This document shows positions 35,598-49,331 of a stretch of 64,000 bases of DNA, in pieces. Under the pieces are notes generated by a model that was not told the origin of the DNA, did no database searches, and saw nothing but the letters and a program-made list of their open reading frames with translations. The position numbers were made by a program, and so were the translations under genes. The stretch lies in the NCBI GenBank assembly GCA_016647705.1, contig JAENRU010000084.1, forward strand, positions 141,001 through 205,000. The letters run 5' to 3'. This DNA is from Eucommia ulmoides. Taxonomy: Eukaryota; Streptophyta; Magnoliopsida; Garryales; Eucommiaceae. Positions within the stretch are counted from its first letter, which is position 1. Each line of letters starts with the position of its first letter.

Positions 35598-35643
<46 letters not shown>
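35598..35643. repeat. (AT)n microsatellite
   Basis: About 23 AT repeats between GAATATAT and GACCCATT. Confidence 0.85.
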
Positions 35644-35646
<3 letters not shown>

Positions 35647-36099
35647 CCCATTAAATATTTTAATGCCCAGGTAATATAAGAATAAATCTATACAAAATTG
35701 TACACAAATAATTCAGTACTTTTTTTCATTCCAAAATGTAAATATATTGCCCCAAACATAGCCCAAATTTGGAAAATGAAAGATCTCATTTTCGTTAATG
35801 GAAGGTGTAGTAATAACCAAATTAGTTATTAACATCATACTTAAACCACTAAGAATCTTGAATACATATCATACATCTGATTATCTATGACCACTTCTCA
35901 ATGGTACTCTATTCAATTTAGCTTCCATCAAGTTATCAAAATAAAATAAGGATATAAATCTCTCAATCATGTCACTCATCATGTAAGTATTTCACAAATA
36001 CAACAAATAGAAAGATAAGGAATCGATCCACTTTAGGATTCCTAACCATCAATTACATGAATAAAATAGTCATATGGATAATAATCAAAACAACCAAAT

Positions 36100-39000
36100 T
36101 TACACAACCTCTAAACTTTAGGGGTTAATTGTGTAATTAACTCTTCTTACTAGTTTCAGTTCATTGCACTTCAGAAAATAATATATAAAGTTAACAAAAC
36201 ATCTTATACGTTTAAATTGAAACTACTTGAAATAAGTGAGATTCTAGTTAAATTTTTGGGGTACTTAGTGTTAAAATCCCTAACCCGAATTTCAATTTCC
36301 TCTGCCATACCACCTAAATGTCACCACCACCTCGTTGTCGCCCTTTTACTTTATCAAATGAACGTCGACTTTCTTATCAAGGGCAAGGTGGACTTTTGAC
36401 AAACTACTACGAACGGATATTGGGTAAAAACCCAACATCGACGTGGAATTCAGCACACCTAACATCAAATAAGAGTCTTAAAGTAGAAAACCCAATGGGT
36501 TTAACTCAGTCTCAAATAAAATCTTAGCTTAGGATTAAGTAACACAAGTGGTGTGGGATTCAATAAGGAATATTATCCCCAAAATAAAATAAACACACTG
36601 TTTATAACGCATTCTGTGAGCAATATGTAACTACCCAATCATCTAATCCGAATTAGGACTACATCTTCATGATCAATTAAAAAGTACTTAGGGTATGAAG
36701 AAGACTTTGGGATGTCTCCTCATGAGCCAAGATAATAAAACTGAAAGTATGAGTTGACTTCTTTGAGCCCTCATGTTTGCTCTTTAAAATAACAGAGACA
36801 AAATCCCTTTTTACACGAATAATAACTTATCGTAGTCTATTAATCATGTAACCAATCCAAGAAAGGGATATATGCATTATCCCTATAATGCTTACTCTAT
36901 CCATTTACAATTAATAAGAATTACTCAAGTAACGTGGAGTTTATTGTATATAAATAGCAATGAAGCAAGAAGGTGTATAAGAAATTAATGTCCAATTTCT
37001 CCTATAATTTCTATTATAAAAAATAAATACAATTATGTAAAATGAGGTAGCAATTAAAATAAATTGGAATTTATTCACCTTCTACTAGAAGATTAGGACT
37101 AATCAATAACTAATAGGTATATGCTCATCATCTATTTACAGCAACAAAACAACTTTCTCAAATATATCAATGTGTTGACTTATTAATGGCTAATTTTTGG
37201 CAGTTGGTCATATTTCATATTCCTCCATTTAACTTTCAGATTTGTACATTTCATATCCATTCATTTAACCTTAAGGTTTCTAGTAAGTGATTACGGTAGT
37301 ACAATGTAATTAAATGAAATTAGAGAGTACATAAAAAGAATCATAATATTACAACGTACTTAAATTACGATACCATAATTTTCTTTAGTATAAATCTGAA
37401 AATTAAATGGGACAATTAGAGATTATAACTAATTATTAAAATAATTTAATTACAATTGCTAACGTGACAATCAAAAATTATAACTGATTATTAAAAATAA
37501 TTCAATCATAACTGCTAAAATAATCCACAAAAAAAAAAAAAAAAAAATTGATATGCTCCAAGTGATATCAAGAAATAATTATTAGAAAAGTTAGGCAATT
37601 CACAATCAACCATAAAATAGAATTCCAATTCAATAGCAAAATTGTTTACTATCTAATTTTTATTTTATATTAACCAAAAAGGGAAAAACGCTAAATGATA
37701 TATAAAAAATCCAAGAATAAGAGATTTGGACAGTTAAAAAATAATAAGATATTTCAAGAAAAAATCAGTGATGAACTAAAGCACCATACACAAGCAAAAA
37801 TCATAAGGATGACATCAAAATCTAAATCGGTTACAATAGTTCTGCACAGAATAATTTGTCAAACTTATTTCTATTTCTGGAATACTTCAAAACGAAAATA
37901 TAATTCATATTCCATCATCTCATATTATTAGAAGTTCTCATATCATACTCCATTCAACCTAAAATCTAAGAAATTGGAACAACTGAAAATATTAAACTAG
38001 TTTTTTTTTTTTTTTTTGATTTAAAACTAATTAAGAGAGTACACATCAATAATTCTTAATCTAGGGAGAGTGAGTATAACAATATTATTTCAAATCATCC
38101 AATATAATTTCTGTGAAATTTTCAACAAAAAATAATGCCTAAAAATAATTTTAAGCTAATTAAATCATATAAAAAATAATAATTAGCTAACAATTATTTT
38201 TAATCCTCAAAAACTAAAATAACTTTTATAGAAAATTAGAGGATGAAAAAACAAGTGCACAGAAAAAAACAAGACCCAAAACGGGTCCCGGATGAGCCTC
38301 TACGCGACCCCACACGCGTGTGCATGCGAGTGGGATTGAACGGACCAGTTGGAGGTTGTCTTCAACCTCCAGCCGGGTCTGAACCAGGTTGTTTCGACTT
38401 GGTTTCGGCCCGCTTTTCTAAAACCCTAAAACCTCACCGTTTTCTCCAAAAAAAAATTATGGGTTTATGTAGATCTATGTTTTTCTAATACGTCTATAAC
38501 AATTAATTGAACAAAAAATAAGATAAATATCACCAAAAATCGAAAACAAGTAGCGGTTTTGAGCTTTCTCACTCCTCCATCGCCAAAAACTTAAAACTTG
38601 ATTTTAACCCATATTTCTACCGAATTTTATATGGGTTTGTACCTAATATTAATTAAAAATATTTATATGATGTTTAATTGTATTAAAACCGCGTATATAT
38701 CATTTAATTTTAAAAACTAATCTCGGTTTCACTAGGGTTTTGAAGTCGAAAATTAAACCACAAAATACTTTCTAATTACACAACCAAATAACATGTGTAA
38801 TATATGAAATTAAAGATTGAATCAAGAGGAATAAAAGTCCTAAGTTTTTACATTCAATAAAATAAAAAAAATACATGAAATCAAACTTCGAAATGAGGTT
38901 TCATTTTGCCAATTTTTTACCCTAATTCCAGAGCAAAAAAAAAATGAAAAAGAAATCATCTTAAAAGAGATTCTGAGAATCTATGCTTTCATTTCGAAAA

Positions 39001-40072
39001 TTCAAAAAACCTAGCTTAAAGTGATATTCACAATCAGATCGAAGAAAACCAAAATCAAACGGAGAGAAATTGATTTAGAGAAAGAAACACACAACTGGAA
39101 TTCAAGAAGAATCCAGGGTTCAGCCCGAGGCATCGAGCAAAATCAGTGGTCAACTACTGCATCTCAGTTACGCAACAGCACAATCGAGAAAAATCACATG
39201 ACCTAACGAATCGAAGACCGAAGATTCAAAAAATTAGCGAGAATTCGAACCCCATTAACGTACGATTAGAAGAAAATAAAAGGTCAACCAACAGAAATCT
39301 CAAACGCAAAAAAATAAAATAAAAAATAATAATAATAATCTAACCCAGATACACAAAAACAGGGCAAAAACAACATACACCAAAAAGAAAGCGAATGTAG
39401 CTGAAGAAATGGTTCCACGCAAACCAAACAAAACCCATAAATTGTAGAAATACATACATTCCACATTGAATGCTCATTTACTTCACTTGTGAATCCAAAG
39501 ACATACATACAAACATACATATATACCACTCCCCTCAAAAATATTGATTGATTGCCGACTCCATTGCGCTCTTTCTCTAACTTTCTCCCTCTCCAAAGTA
39601 TATGCCATTGACCCTATATGGCGATCCTTCCCCCAACCACCTCATCAATGTCTCTCGGGGTGGGCAAGGGAGGCACAAGCGGTGTAAGTGGAGGTGGCGA
39701 AGGTGGTGGCGTTAAGGGAGGCGGAGTTGCAAATGGATGTCGAGAGAAGGAACGCAATGGAGAAATGCAGGAAAAATGATGTTGTGAAAAAAGAAAAATA
39801 CAAGTTGGTCCCTAAATTCGGAATAACTTACAAATAGATCCTAATAAATTAGTTTGAATAAAAAGATGAAATTATCATTATTTTTAACTTGAAATGACCA
39901 AAATACCCTTACTTACATGTTAACCGTTAATGTTGACCTAACAAAAGAGTCAATTTGGAACGAAAATCAAATACGAAAGACCAAATGTGAGGGGCCAATT
40001 AAGCACCCGAACCATTTATCAGGAACCTAAAAGGTCAACATCCCTGGAAAAAAATAAAATAAAAAAAATTCT
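36100..40072. other. AT-rich interval without a recognisable gene
   Basis: Only short, unsupported ORFs. A GC-richer patch at 38260-38440 and leader-like sequence at 39540-39780 look like parts of retroelement UTRs or LTRs, but I find no matching second LTR, no gag or pol motif and no splice-linked exons. Poly-A and AAT tracts are scattered. It ends at about 40073, where the duplicated GLP block begins. Confidence 0.5.
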
Positions 40073-40305
40073 ATTGCATTCATGCAAACATAATTCCCTT
40101 CAATCATCACCCCCATCCAGTTGGGATTGTAGGACTACAATCGTTTGTCTAACTCGAAGGGATAAGGTAGACCCAATAAGCTTTCTTCGCAACTTTTAAA
40201 TTTCACCCATGCTACTTCAGTTGGTTTTGGATCATTCTGCTAGGTGTGTTCGGGTTCTTCCAAATGCTCAATTTTTGAATTTAACTAACTCCGAAATTCA
40301 AATGA

Positions 40306-41815
40306 TCACATACTCCATGATACAGCATATGTAAAAATATCTACTCTAACATAAGCTTTGGAATAAATTAAGGCATGATTTTCTATAAAAATAACATAAG
40401 CTTGAAGATCATCAATCACGTTCTTGTCAACTTGGAATGCCTTGGTCAGAACATAAGGAGAGATTGGGGGGGTCGACCCAAACACAGCATTGGCAATGGT
40501 TATGACCCCTGGATTTTGGCTACTTAGACTAGCAAAAGCCACTGCATTGATCTTTTCGACATTGAATTGGAAGTGGATGAGCCCTATTGGGAAAACAAAA
40601 ACATCTCCCTTTCTCAGGACTTCGGTAAAAAAGGTGTTAGTGTTATTCATATTGGAGGTGACAAAGACGACATAGAGGGCACCTTCCACGATCACGAGGA
40701 TTTCTGTGGCACGAGGGTGTGTGTGGGGAGGGTTGAGGCCGTTGGGTGCAAAGTCAATGCGAGCAAAAGAGATGCCGAGAGTGTTTAGCCCGGGGATTTG
40801 TTGAACATTTACCAGTGTCACATTTGAACCAACCAGGTTGCTTGTGTTTCTAGGTTTGTCAAGTCCCGAATAAGAAAAATCACGGGCATTCACAAGCATT
40901 GGATCCTTGCAGAGTTTTCCACTGATGAAAACTGCATACACACATAAAATCATTTAGAATATATATTACACATACATATTTATAATATTGCTCAAAAGAT
41001 TTTAGTTGTCACTTGTATCGTTGCTTAAAAATGACTTATTACATCTATAGTTTAACGATTAGGTGTTTTAAATGGTGATTGTCATGTTAACTTTGATTAA
41101 ATAATTTGGGAATAGAGAAATATATAAATCTACTCATGAAAATAATGTTATTCACGAAAATAAGATAATTTTGACAACCCAACCGTCTTAAGCAAAATAA
41201 TTTGTTTCATTTTTCATCAGGATTGAAGTTATAGAATAAACCAATTTCACAATTAATGGTCTTGTATGGGGTAAAAAATAGTACCAAAATAAATTTGTCG
41301 TATAGGAAGGACCAATTTATTGTACTATTTTTCAAAACAAATCAATAAATCAATACATGAATAGTCATAAACTAATGTTTGATGGTAAAATAAAAACATT
41401 TGAATTACTTAGCTTACTATTAGCTTATATAATATTTTCTCGTATATTTGAATTAAAAAATAGTTTAAAAATTCTAATAAACTAAAATAACTGTATGCCT
41501 CTTTATTTCGAAATAAATAAACAAGATGTAAATTTTATGCAAAGATAGCTAAATGAAGAAATAAAGAAATAAATTTATAATTATAAAGTAATTCATTAAA
41601 TCGAATAATTTAGATGACCGAACAGGTTTTTAGTAATTAAAATAGAAAAAAATAAATTGAAATTGCAAATTTACAGGGAAATTAATATGAGATTCCTACC
41701 AACATTCTTGGGATCATCAATTGCAACACAGAAGTCTTGCAGAGGACTCGGGTCAGAAGCGTAGGCCATTTTACATGCCAACGTGAAGACATATATAGCC
41801 AAGGTAAATGGCCAT
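40306..41815 (-). pseudogene. Germin-like protein GLP-B, probable pseudogene
   Basis: The ancestral layout matches GLP-A: exon 1 complement(41700-41815), intron with GT...AG borders, exon 2 complement(40306-40931). The cupin core is preserved, including [13 protein letters not shown] and the GLIHFQFN box, so all four metal ligands remain. Two lesions separate it from copy A. A 5-bp deletion in the signal-peptide region shifts the original frame to a TAA after 14 codons. A ~330-bp deletion replaces the last five codons and stop with about 30 codons read from former 3' flank. A downstream in-frame ATG (41769) could start a ~231-aa product without a signal peptide, which would not be secreted normally. 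The promoter TATA box is intact, so transcription is possible. I favour a pseudogene. Confidence 0.85.
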
Positions 41816-41881
41816 TTTTTTTTTCTTAGAATATGATTTGATGAAGCTTTGAAGTGAGAAATTTTGGAAGAAAGGGTGACC

Positions 41882-41889
41882 TATTTATA
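41882..41889 (-). promoter_or_regulatory. TATA box of GLP-B
   Basis: TATAAATA on the minus strand, 67 bp above the ancestral start codon, identical in sequence and placement to GLP-A. Confidence 0.6.
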
Positions 41890-42897
41890 CAAAAAACAAT
41901 CCTTGATTTAGTCTGCCTTTTACCCGTTGCCTATTTTTTAAAACTTTGTTCCACACCCACCCCCGCCGCATGCATTTTGACTTAATCCATTTGTCAATTG
42001 CATTTCTTTCAAAAAGAAATAAAAATAAAAATGGAAGATTAGAGGGATAATTGCCTTTTACCCCTTCTACTATTCCCTTGTATAACTTAACTCCCCTTTA
42101 CTTTAACCCATACTTTACAAGTGAAAATTAGCATAATGTTAGTACTTCCAAATTGAATTTAGTATTAAAAAATAATATAAGTTTGAATTTTGTTTAAATT
42201 TTAGTTTAAAGCATTACTATGTTGCACATTAGGTAATATATGTAATTTAATTACTCCAACAAAATTACAAACTTGATCTCCCTTAAAACATCTTTCTAGT
42301 TTAAATGATGAATTGCTCACCCCAATAACCCTAAAATTAATAAAACACGGTTCACAAAATATATTAGGGTTATTATTATTTAGCCCTTTTTTTAGTTTCT
42401 CTTTCTTCAATAGATTTTTTATTAAAACAATTATTATTTAGTCTTCTAACAAAGCATGGTCAATTTTTACTCCTTGAGAGATACTGAATAGACATATTTA
42501 CTCTTACATACATAAGAAGAAATCCTAATTTTCCATTTTATTTTTGCATTTTCAACCTAGCTTATTCTTTCCTCTTTCCGACTCTCAACTGAACAGCCAC
42601 CGAACCCATCTCTTGCCACCATCCGTCTTCATCTTTATCACCATCATTGGCTTCCTCCATTTGATGATGCTGTCGCCGCCTGCACTCTGCTCATCGTTCA
42701 TCTTCCTCCATTGTGCTCGCCGACGTGTCGTGCTCCTCTTGCTCCATTAAATGACGACGATAACGATGCGTGTGATCTGCTCGTTGTTCGTCTTCCTCTA
42801 CCATGCTTGTCGTGCTCGCCGTTGCCACCGATGCTCATATTGGTCCATCCGATGCCAGTGGCCCGCTGTTGCCGCTGCCTGTACTCTGCTCGTTGTC

Positions 42898-42934
<37 letters not shown>

Positions 42935-43749
42935 ATTTGGAAAATTCCATATTAGGATTTTTTAGATCTAGAAAGTTCTAGATCTGAGAATTCCAGATCT
43001 AGATTTTCAAGATTTGTTCGTTCATGTGAATGTTCTAATTGGTCGTCGTGAATTTCAGATCAGTCAATGTTCATGTGATTTTCTAATGATTTTTGTGAAG
43101 TTTTTGTTTATAATTAATGCTTTTTTTGTTCATCTTAGTTTTTTTAATGTTCTTTAATTTGTTTTTTGCGAATATTTGCATCGTTTTTCAGATTTGTTTT
43201 GATTTTGTTGTTTTTTTTTTTTGTTTTGGTTGAGCTTTTTCTCTTATTTCATTCTGAATGTTCTTTTTGTTGATTTCTCAATAAATATTCATGTCGATTT
43301 GGTTTTTAGTGGATGTTCCTTGTCGTTTGGTGAATGTTCATATTTCCTTTTTTTTTTTTTTTTTTTTTTTTAAGTGAATGTTAACATGGTTAAGTGAAAA
43401 TGTTTATACTAGTTGTTTTTCTTTTACCTTAGTTTTTCTCAATTTTTTTTTTATTTTTTTTTGGTTTAATTGGCTTTTTCTAAATGTTCATACCGATTTT
43501 ATTTTTGTAGATCTTAGGTTTTCTTTTTTTAATGTTTTTGATTTGTTGTTTTTAGATTTATTTTTTTGAAATTGTAGTGTGAATGATCATAACACACAAA
43601 GAACATGAATGTTCTATTCTTGTAGATTTTCTGAATATGTGAAAAGAAAGTAAAATAGAAGAATGTGTGTACATAACAAAAATGTAATTTGCTCACATAA
43701 AAAATGTGAATAATCACAACAAAACCATCAGTGTTAAAATGTATTAAGA

Positions 43750-43780
43750 CTAGGGCATAACCCGTGCCTGAAGGCACGGG
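43750..43780 (-). other. Helitron 2 3' hairpin and CTAG end
   Basis: On the minus strand an 8-bp stem (CCCGTGCC/GGCACGGG) with a TTCA loop, 7 nt from the terminal CTAG. Compared with Helitron 1 the stem is longer and uninterrupted. Confidence 0.9.
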
Positions 43781-46328
43781 CGACAAAAAAAAGAAAAAAA
43801 AAACCCTATAAAAACTGATATAACTTCCCCTGTTTATACAACATTTTACAATTGTTTTATTAAAATTCAACAATAATTGACATTTAAATATCAATATCTA
43901 ATAACACAGATATTCGGCTATTAAAATAATAGAACTACCAATCCAAATCTCATTAGTATTTATTTGTAGAGAATTTTTTTTTTTTGGTACATAAGTAACA
44001 ATTGAACATCAATAATCAATTATACAACAATAATAGCGAACAATCGGGTCCCACAATCAAATAAAAATTAAACAACGGTGAAAAACTAAAATCGATCACA
44101 AAGAAGCAATACTCCATCACAACATCCAGTGCAACTGAAGCTTACCAATATTGCTCTGCGATTAAGTGATTAATTGTATGGCATGAAGCCATCATGGAGA
44201 CATAATAATAAAATAACAACTGACAAATTCGGCCCACTCCCCTTCATGCTAAATTGTGATCGCTGAGAATATGGAATGAAAATTTGAAATATATAAAATT
44301 AATTCAAATGAAATTTTAAACCAAAAAGATTGATGATGATTGAACTATACCACCAATTTTTTATAATCCTTTAAGCTGAATGAGAATAACCACACCAACA
44401 ATGACCAAGAGTTACTTCCACCAAGATTATATTTTAAGCTTGGCATTGGTGGTTAGTCTTATTAGACTAATAACCACATCCAATTACTTTTCAAAGACCA
44501 AGTATTTTTACTTTTTAGTGTGAAAAATAACTTAAATTTTCAAAGTATGTAAAATTTTCAACTTTTTTTTCCAAATAAGCACAAAAATAACCACACAGCC
44601 AATAACTTGTATATAAAAATTTTGACATAACCCCCTTTGTTTATGCAACATTTTCAAATTTTGAACTCCTGTTTTCAAATTAACACAACTAATAACTTCC
44701 AAACACGATATTAACCAATACAACTATAACAAACAAAATAAACACCATCAAAGTTTCGAATGAACAGTAACACAAAAAAAATTAGGAATGAACAATAATA
44801 CATACTTTGTGATATGAATTTGACAAACACAACTAATAACAAAACAACCAATAACGAATAAATATAAACTTAATAAAATAACACCACCACCCAAGACACT
44901 TAAGCCCACCATCCAAGACTCCTAGAACTTACCTTAAACATATATTGTCAAACTATAGATTAGCTTCATTAGATTTTGAAATGTTTGGGATGTCACATGT
45001 ATGTATATTGGCCAATGAAAGACAAACACAATGCATGTCAATTGTACAAATAAATAAGTTACTCTAAAATTGCGGACAACTTGAATTAAATTAAAATGAA
45101 GCAATTACCTAATGATTGTACCCCCATCAATTTATCGTCATCTTATTTGGTCGACCTACCTAAATCCATAATAGAAATAAGATAAATCAATAATATATAT
45201 ACATCTATCTATTTAAATGTTGAAGTATTTTTAAATCATAATTAGTCCAAGCGCATAACTTTAAAAAAAAAAAAATTGCAATAAATGATTGGCAAAAAGA
45301 ATTCCGGAAAACTTTTTAATTCTCCAATTTTGTATAACAAAAAAACAATAAACAAATGATTAGCAAGTACTTAATCACAAATCCAAACAAAAAAAAAATT
45401 CATGTCTCATATCAAATAACGTAAATTAAACAAACTCTAGATAAACTATAAATCCATAGTCCTTGAAAATTGATACATCATTATAAATGAAAATAAAAAC
45501 GCCAACAATATCTTAGTTTTACCTCGGATTGAATGGTAGTTGTGTTTTTTATCCATGGCAATCAAATACATATCGTGAATTGCATAATAATTGATAAAAA
45601 ATAACTATTTAGGAATTAATATTGTGAGTTTCATTCGTCTAATGGAAAAAAATTAATAGAACAACGGGGCATAAGTGAGGACATTGATAGTGTGGTAAGA
45701 CATACCTAGTACAGGGTCCCCAATGCTCAAGAAAATTTGCCCAAACCATAAAAGTAATTGCTCATATAAACAAAATTCAACCATCATTGACAAAACAAAG
45801 TATGAAATCAATTGAAAATAGTTGAACGGGGAAGATCCATATAGAAAATTTAAATCAATAATAAATTTAAATAACCATCTCCGATTTCCCTAAAAAATTT
45901 AGAACTAATCATCAAATTCATCAAAGATTACGGGTAATTAATGCGGTAATGATGAATTGAGCTAAGGAGAGTGTTTTTATTCTCAAATTTAAGTTTTTGT
46001 AACAAAAAATAAAATTAGAATAGAAAAACAAATCTAGGAACAATCCTGTTTTGTTCCTAGAATTTAAAAGTATCAGGGAAAAGAACAGAAACACATTTTC
46101 CCCATATTTTTGTTTCCATTCCTAGATTTCTATTTGTGTTTCTAGAGAATGGAGAACAAAATCATGGAAAAGGAAAAAAAATCTCCCTATGTTACCAGAA
46201 TTTAGAACAACATTTCATGTTCCACCTGAATGGGCAACGTATCTAAAGAACTACCAATTAAAGAAAAAAATATACAAATCCCTAAGTCAAAACTACAACT
46301 ATAATCGGCTTGACCAATACAAATATAC

Positions 46329-46593
46329 CTGGATGATTTAACAAGAGATGTAGACGGAGACCTTGATGGCGATTGAGAAACAGATCGTGACTTGCTAGAA
46401 ATAGAATTAATAAATATATCAGACACTGGGAAAGATGTTTTTAGAGGGGAAAATGAACCCCAAAAGAAATCTGCTCTTACCCCCTATTCTTTTCTGGACT
46501 CCTGCTTCTGCTTCTACTCCTGCTCTTACTCCTACTACCGAGGCTGTGGCTCCGGCTCTGGCTCCTTGAAGGACTATCTTCGTATCTCCTTAC
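46329..46593 (-). pseudogene. Helitron cargo: two exons of an SR splicing factor RS domain
   Basis: Exon A, complement(46481-46593), follows GGGTTAG and ends before GTAAGA. It reads VRRYEDSPSRS, then LGSRSKSRSRSRSRSPEK. Exon B, complement(46329-46394), follows TTTCTAG and ends before GTATAT. It reads KSRSVSQSPSRSPSTSLVKS. Spliced together the frame is kept (exon A ends two bases into a Gly codon). Dense Arg-Ser repeats just after a VRxY(D/E) stretch are typical of the RS tail of plant ASF/SF2-like SR proteins, whose tails are also split into small exons. No RRM domain is present, so this is a captured fragment on the Helitron sense strand. The exact paralogue is not determined. Confidence 0.65.
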
Positions 46594-46978
46594 CTAACCC
46601 ATATATAAGTGCAGACATCCATTAGCAAAATCTCATTAAAATGGAAACTTAACAGTCGTTCAGCATTATATATAAGTAAACCTAAACAAAACAGAATGAA
46701 TTAGGGAATGTTTGTGCATAGTTGGCACAATTGTTTTCTGGTGTGAGATAATACAAACGGTATGTTACACAAAAGCATTCATGGATTTTCTTTTTATATC
46801 CTTGGGTTGCAGGTAGGATTGGAAATGGGCATGGATCTTTTTGGTTAACCATCAACTTCTCAATCAATCATATTACTTTTTTAATTTTTATTAATTTAAA
46901 GAAATTTATAACTATTTTCAATCAATCACACATCAATGCACTCTTTCTTCACTTTTCAAAAGTTTCAACTACTCACAT

Positions 46979-48661
46979 TGGTGCCGCAAATAATGCGCTG
47001 CCACTTTCACCCAAGCGTACGGATCAAGTTTTAGTATAATGGACCTTTCGGTTGGGTATCGTATCCACAGGGATTGGTGTTGTTACTATCAAATATCACG
47101 ATTGTCATAACCTGACTTTATCTAGGCGATAAAAATGGAATTTAATTTAATACTAATACTAAACTAAAATACTAATTAAGTTAACTATACTATAAATACT
47201 AATTTAAGATTGTTTAGGGGAGTATATTTCCTAGGGATTAACCTTATTTACTTAAATGCGTTTGATTTCATTTTAGTTAACATTAATGGCGTTTGGCGTA
47301 TCCGACAATATCGGTTCGTAAACTCCCTCGCCATCTCTTCCGAGTGTAAGACGGGAGAATACGTGACTTCGTGTCAACGCCGAAGTCCCCCTCAACATCT
47401 TAACGACTCTAGGTCACGTGAGTCTCGCCCCACCGTCATCGATTGCGCACTTTCTAACGCCCTCCCGGGTTGTTAGATTGTCGTGTTGTGTTAACCCTAA
47501 TCCGAATCCGAGGTTACCTCTCCCGAGTGTCAAACCCCGTATTCTCAATATATCTAAACAAACATATAATCATAGAAAACACGACAACACAATCAACATA
47601 TGAAGGACAACCAAGAACAAAACACAAATTCAACCAAAACTACATTTTCAGAAATAATACGTTAATCCCTATTACAATCCATGTTTAACTCATGGCCCTA
47701 ACCATTTATACAATGTAAAACAAGCTAAACATGCTCAACAACTACTAAAATGAAGAAAATAAAGAGAAGAAACGAGTGACTTAGCCTATATCCGAAAATT
47801 TGGCGCTAGAATCGTCAAACAATTGCTTTCCTCTTCATCCTCCATCTCAGGTTGAGAGCTCTCCCTCAAAAATCCTTAACCCTACTCCTAAAATATGGCC
47901 TAAGGCCTTAAGGGTTGAAGAGCGAGAAGAGAGGAAGAGAGAAGGGATTAAAAATATCCAAAGATCTCAAAATATCTCATAAATATCAAGGTTGTACTGT
48001 AGGATTTTCTCTTAGGCGAAGTTAAGTCGGTTAACTTTCTGCCAGAATTTTGCCTAGGCTAAGAAAACTTTGCCCAGGTGAAGTTATTGCAGGTTTCCAA
48101 TTTTGTTTTGGCTGTAAATTCTTCATCTGAACTCCAATTGAGATGATTCAAAAACCTGTGGAAAGCTAAGAAAGAGATATACAACTTCCATGTTTTGAGC
48201 ATTTCCAAAATTAGATTGCATCATAGTCCAAAATAGACTTAAAGTTACAACACCTGTACCGGCTTTGCAGGTTTGGTGACCGCCTAGGCGAAGAAGTAGG
48301 CGGTAGACTTGAAAATGTTTCTATTGGGATTTCCACCTAGGTAGAGGAATCTCCTGCCTAGGCGGTGGGCTGTCAGTAGCCTTTTGTCATTCTCAGCATC
48401 TTCACTACCTAGGCGGAGGTCTGGACGCCTAGGCGGTGGGCTTCCTTCATATTTTTGCCTCCTGGCTTGTTTATCCACCATAACTTCGACTCGCCTTTGG
48501 TTCGATCTCATCGTTTTCACTCTAGTTCCTATCTTTTTGCTCTACACACCTTATTTACACAAAAAGTATAAAAACATATTTAAACATATAAAAATAACTA
48601 TAAACGTACTCGAAAACTAACAAATTCGAATTGGAAATACGTAGGTAATTTACACCTATCA
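46979..48661 (-). mobile_element. Solo LTR E2 (Ty3/Gypsy-like), 5-bp TSD CACAT
   Basis: Same family as E1. On the minus strand it starts TGATAGGTGT (48661) and ends ...TTTGCGGCACCA (46979), 1683 bp, flanked by CACAT at 46974-46978 and 48662-48666. It shares the two TCTCCCGAGTGT-type blocks (about 47340 and 47520) and decayed CGCCTAGGCG palindromes (48010-48440). It sits inside Helitron 2, between the RPT6-like and SR-like exons, so it inserted after exon capture. Confidence 0.82.
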
Positions 48662-49273
48662 CACATCAAATAACTTCAACTTTTAATTTTTAAATATTAT
48701 TAATAAAGATCTTCTTTCAAGAAAAAATCTTAATCATACCAAATAAGTTTTTACAATTTTAAAAATCTGTATTAGAAAATACTTGAAAATTGATCTCTGA
48801 GTTCTAAACCAAACGATTCCTAAAGATCTCGGGATGAAATAGGGTTGGTGGAAGTACCCGAATGTAAGATCTAGTCCAAGGATTCCAGAATTCACTGTCA
48901 TCCAATTTTTGAATCTGAGCTACAAAAACAATGTCAGCTTTCAAAATTGAACTGAAAAGAAAGGGAGGAACTAAAACAATCAACAAAAGCATTCATATAA
49001 TACAGTAGGTTCCTGAATATCAACATCATACAAAATTATAGAATACGGAAAGATCAAGAAAAAGCATTCATATAGAATAGTACAGAGAGAGAGGAGGTGA
49101 TGATCAACAACCAATTACATGACATACCCTCTCTGTGACGGGAAACCTTAAAATACAACAAAATAATGTCTGCACCTAGGTGCAAAGTATGCAGAAATTA
49201 GATATGCATATATAGATATATGCATATTCATGGGTTTTGAAATTGAAATAAGGAACTTGTGTAGAGAATAAAC

Positions 49274-49331
49274 CTTAGGAATTGAGATCGTTGCGCTGGG
49301 CCTTAAGGCGTTGGAGATTGTGCATCTTCTG
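49274..49331 (-). pseudogene. Helitron cargo: RPT6-like proteasome ATPase exon fragment
   Basis: On the minus strand 18 codons read QKMHNLQRLKAQRNDLNS, followed by TAA at the position of the next codon and then GTTTATT. This strongly resembles the coiled-coil segment near the N-terminus of 26S proteasome regulatory ATPase RPT6 (consensus QK-HNL-RLEAQRNELNS). The stop could come from one substitution. The fragment is short, so identity rests on this single motif. No AAA domain is present. It is on the same strand as the neighbouring captured exons. Confidence 0.55.

Larger units (their letters stand above)
31107..36100 (-). mobile_element. Non-coding retroelement interior (Copia derivative)
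   Basis: The sequence inside the polypurine tract lacks gag or pol ORFs but contains two tandem repeat arrays (31437-31640 and 34345-35115), a nested solo LTR (32381-33990) and an (AT)n tract. This resembles the long non-coding interior of large retrotransposon derivatives. The right limit is unknown because no second LTR is found; assignment beyond ~31.4 kb is inferred from continuity only. Confidence 0.35.
40073..42358. repeat. Duplicated GLP gene block, copy B
   Basis: Counterpart of 8363-11258. Order and spacing are the same, apart from a ~330-bp deletion spanning the end of the coding region and the 3' flank (junction near 40403), a 5-bp deletion in exon 1 and small intron indels. It ends at the T1 insertion site (ATATATTA, 42359-42366). 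Confidence 0.85.
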
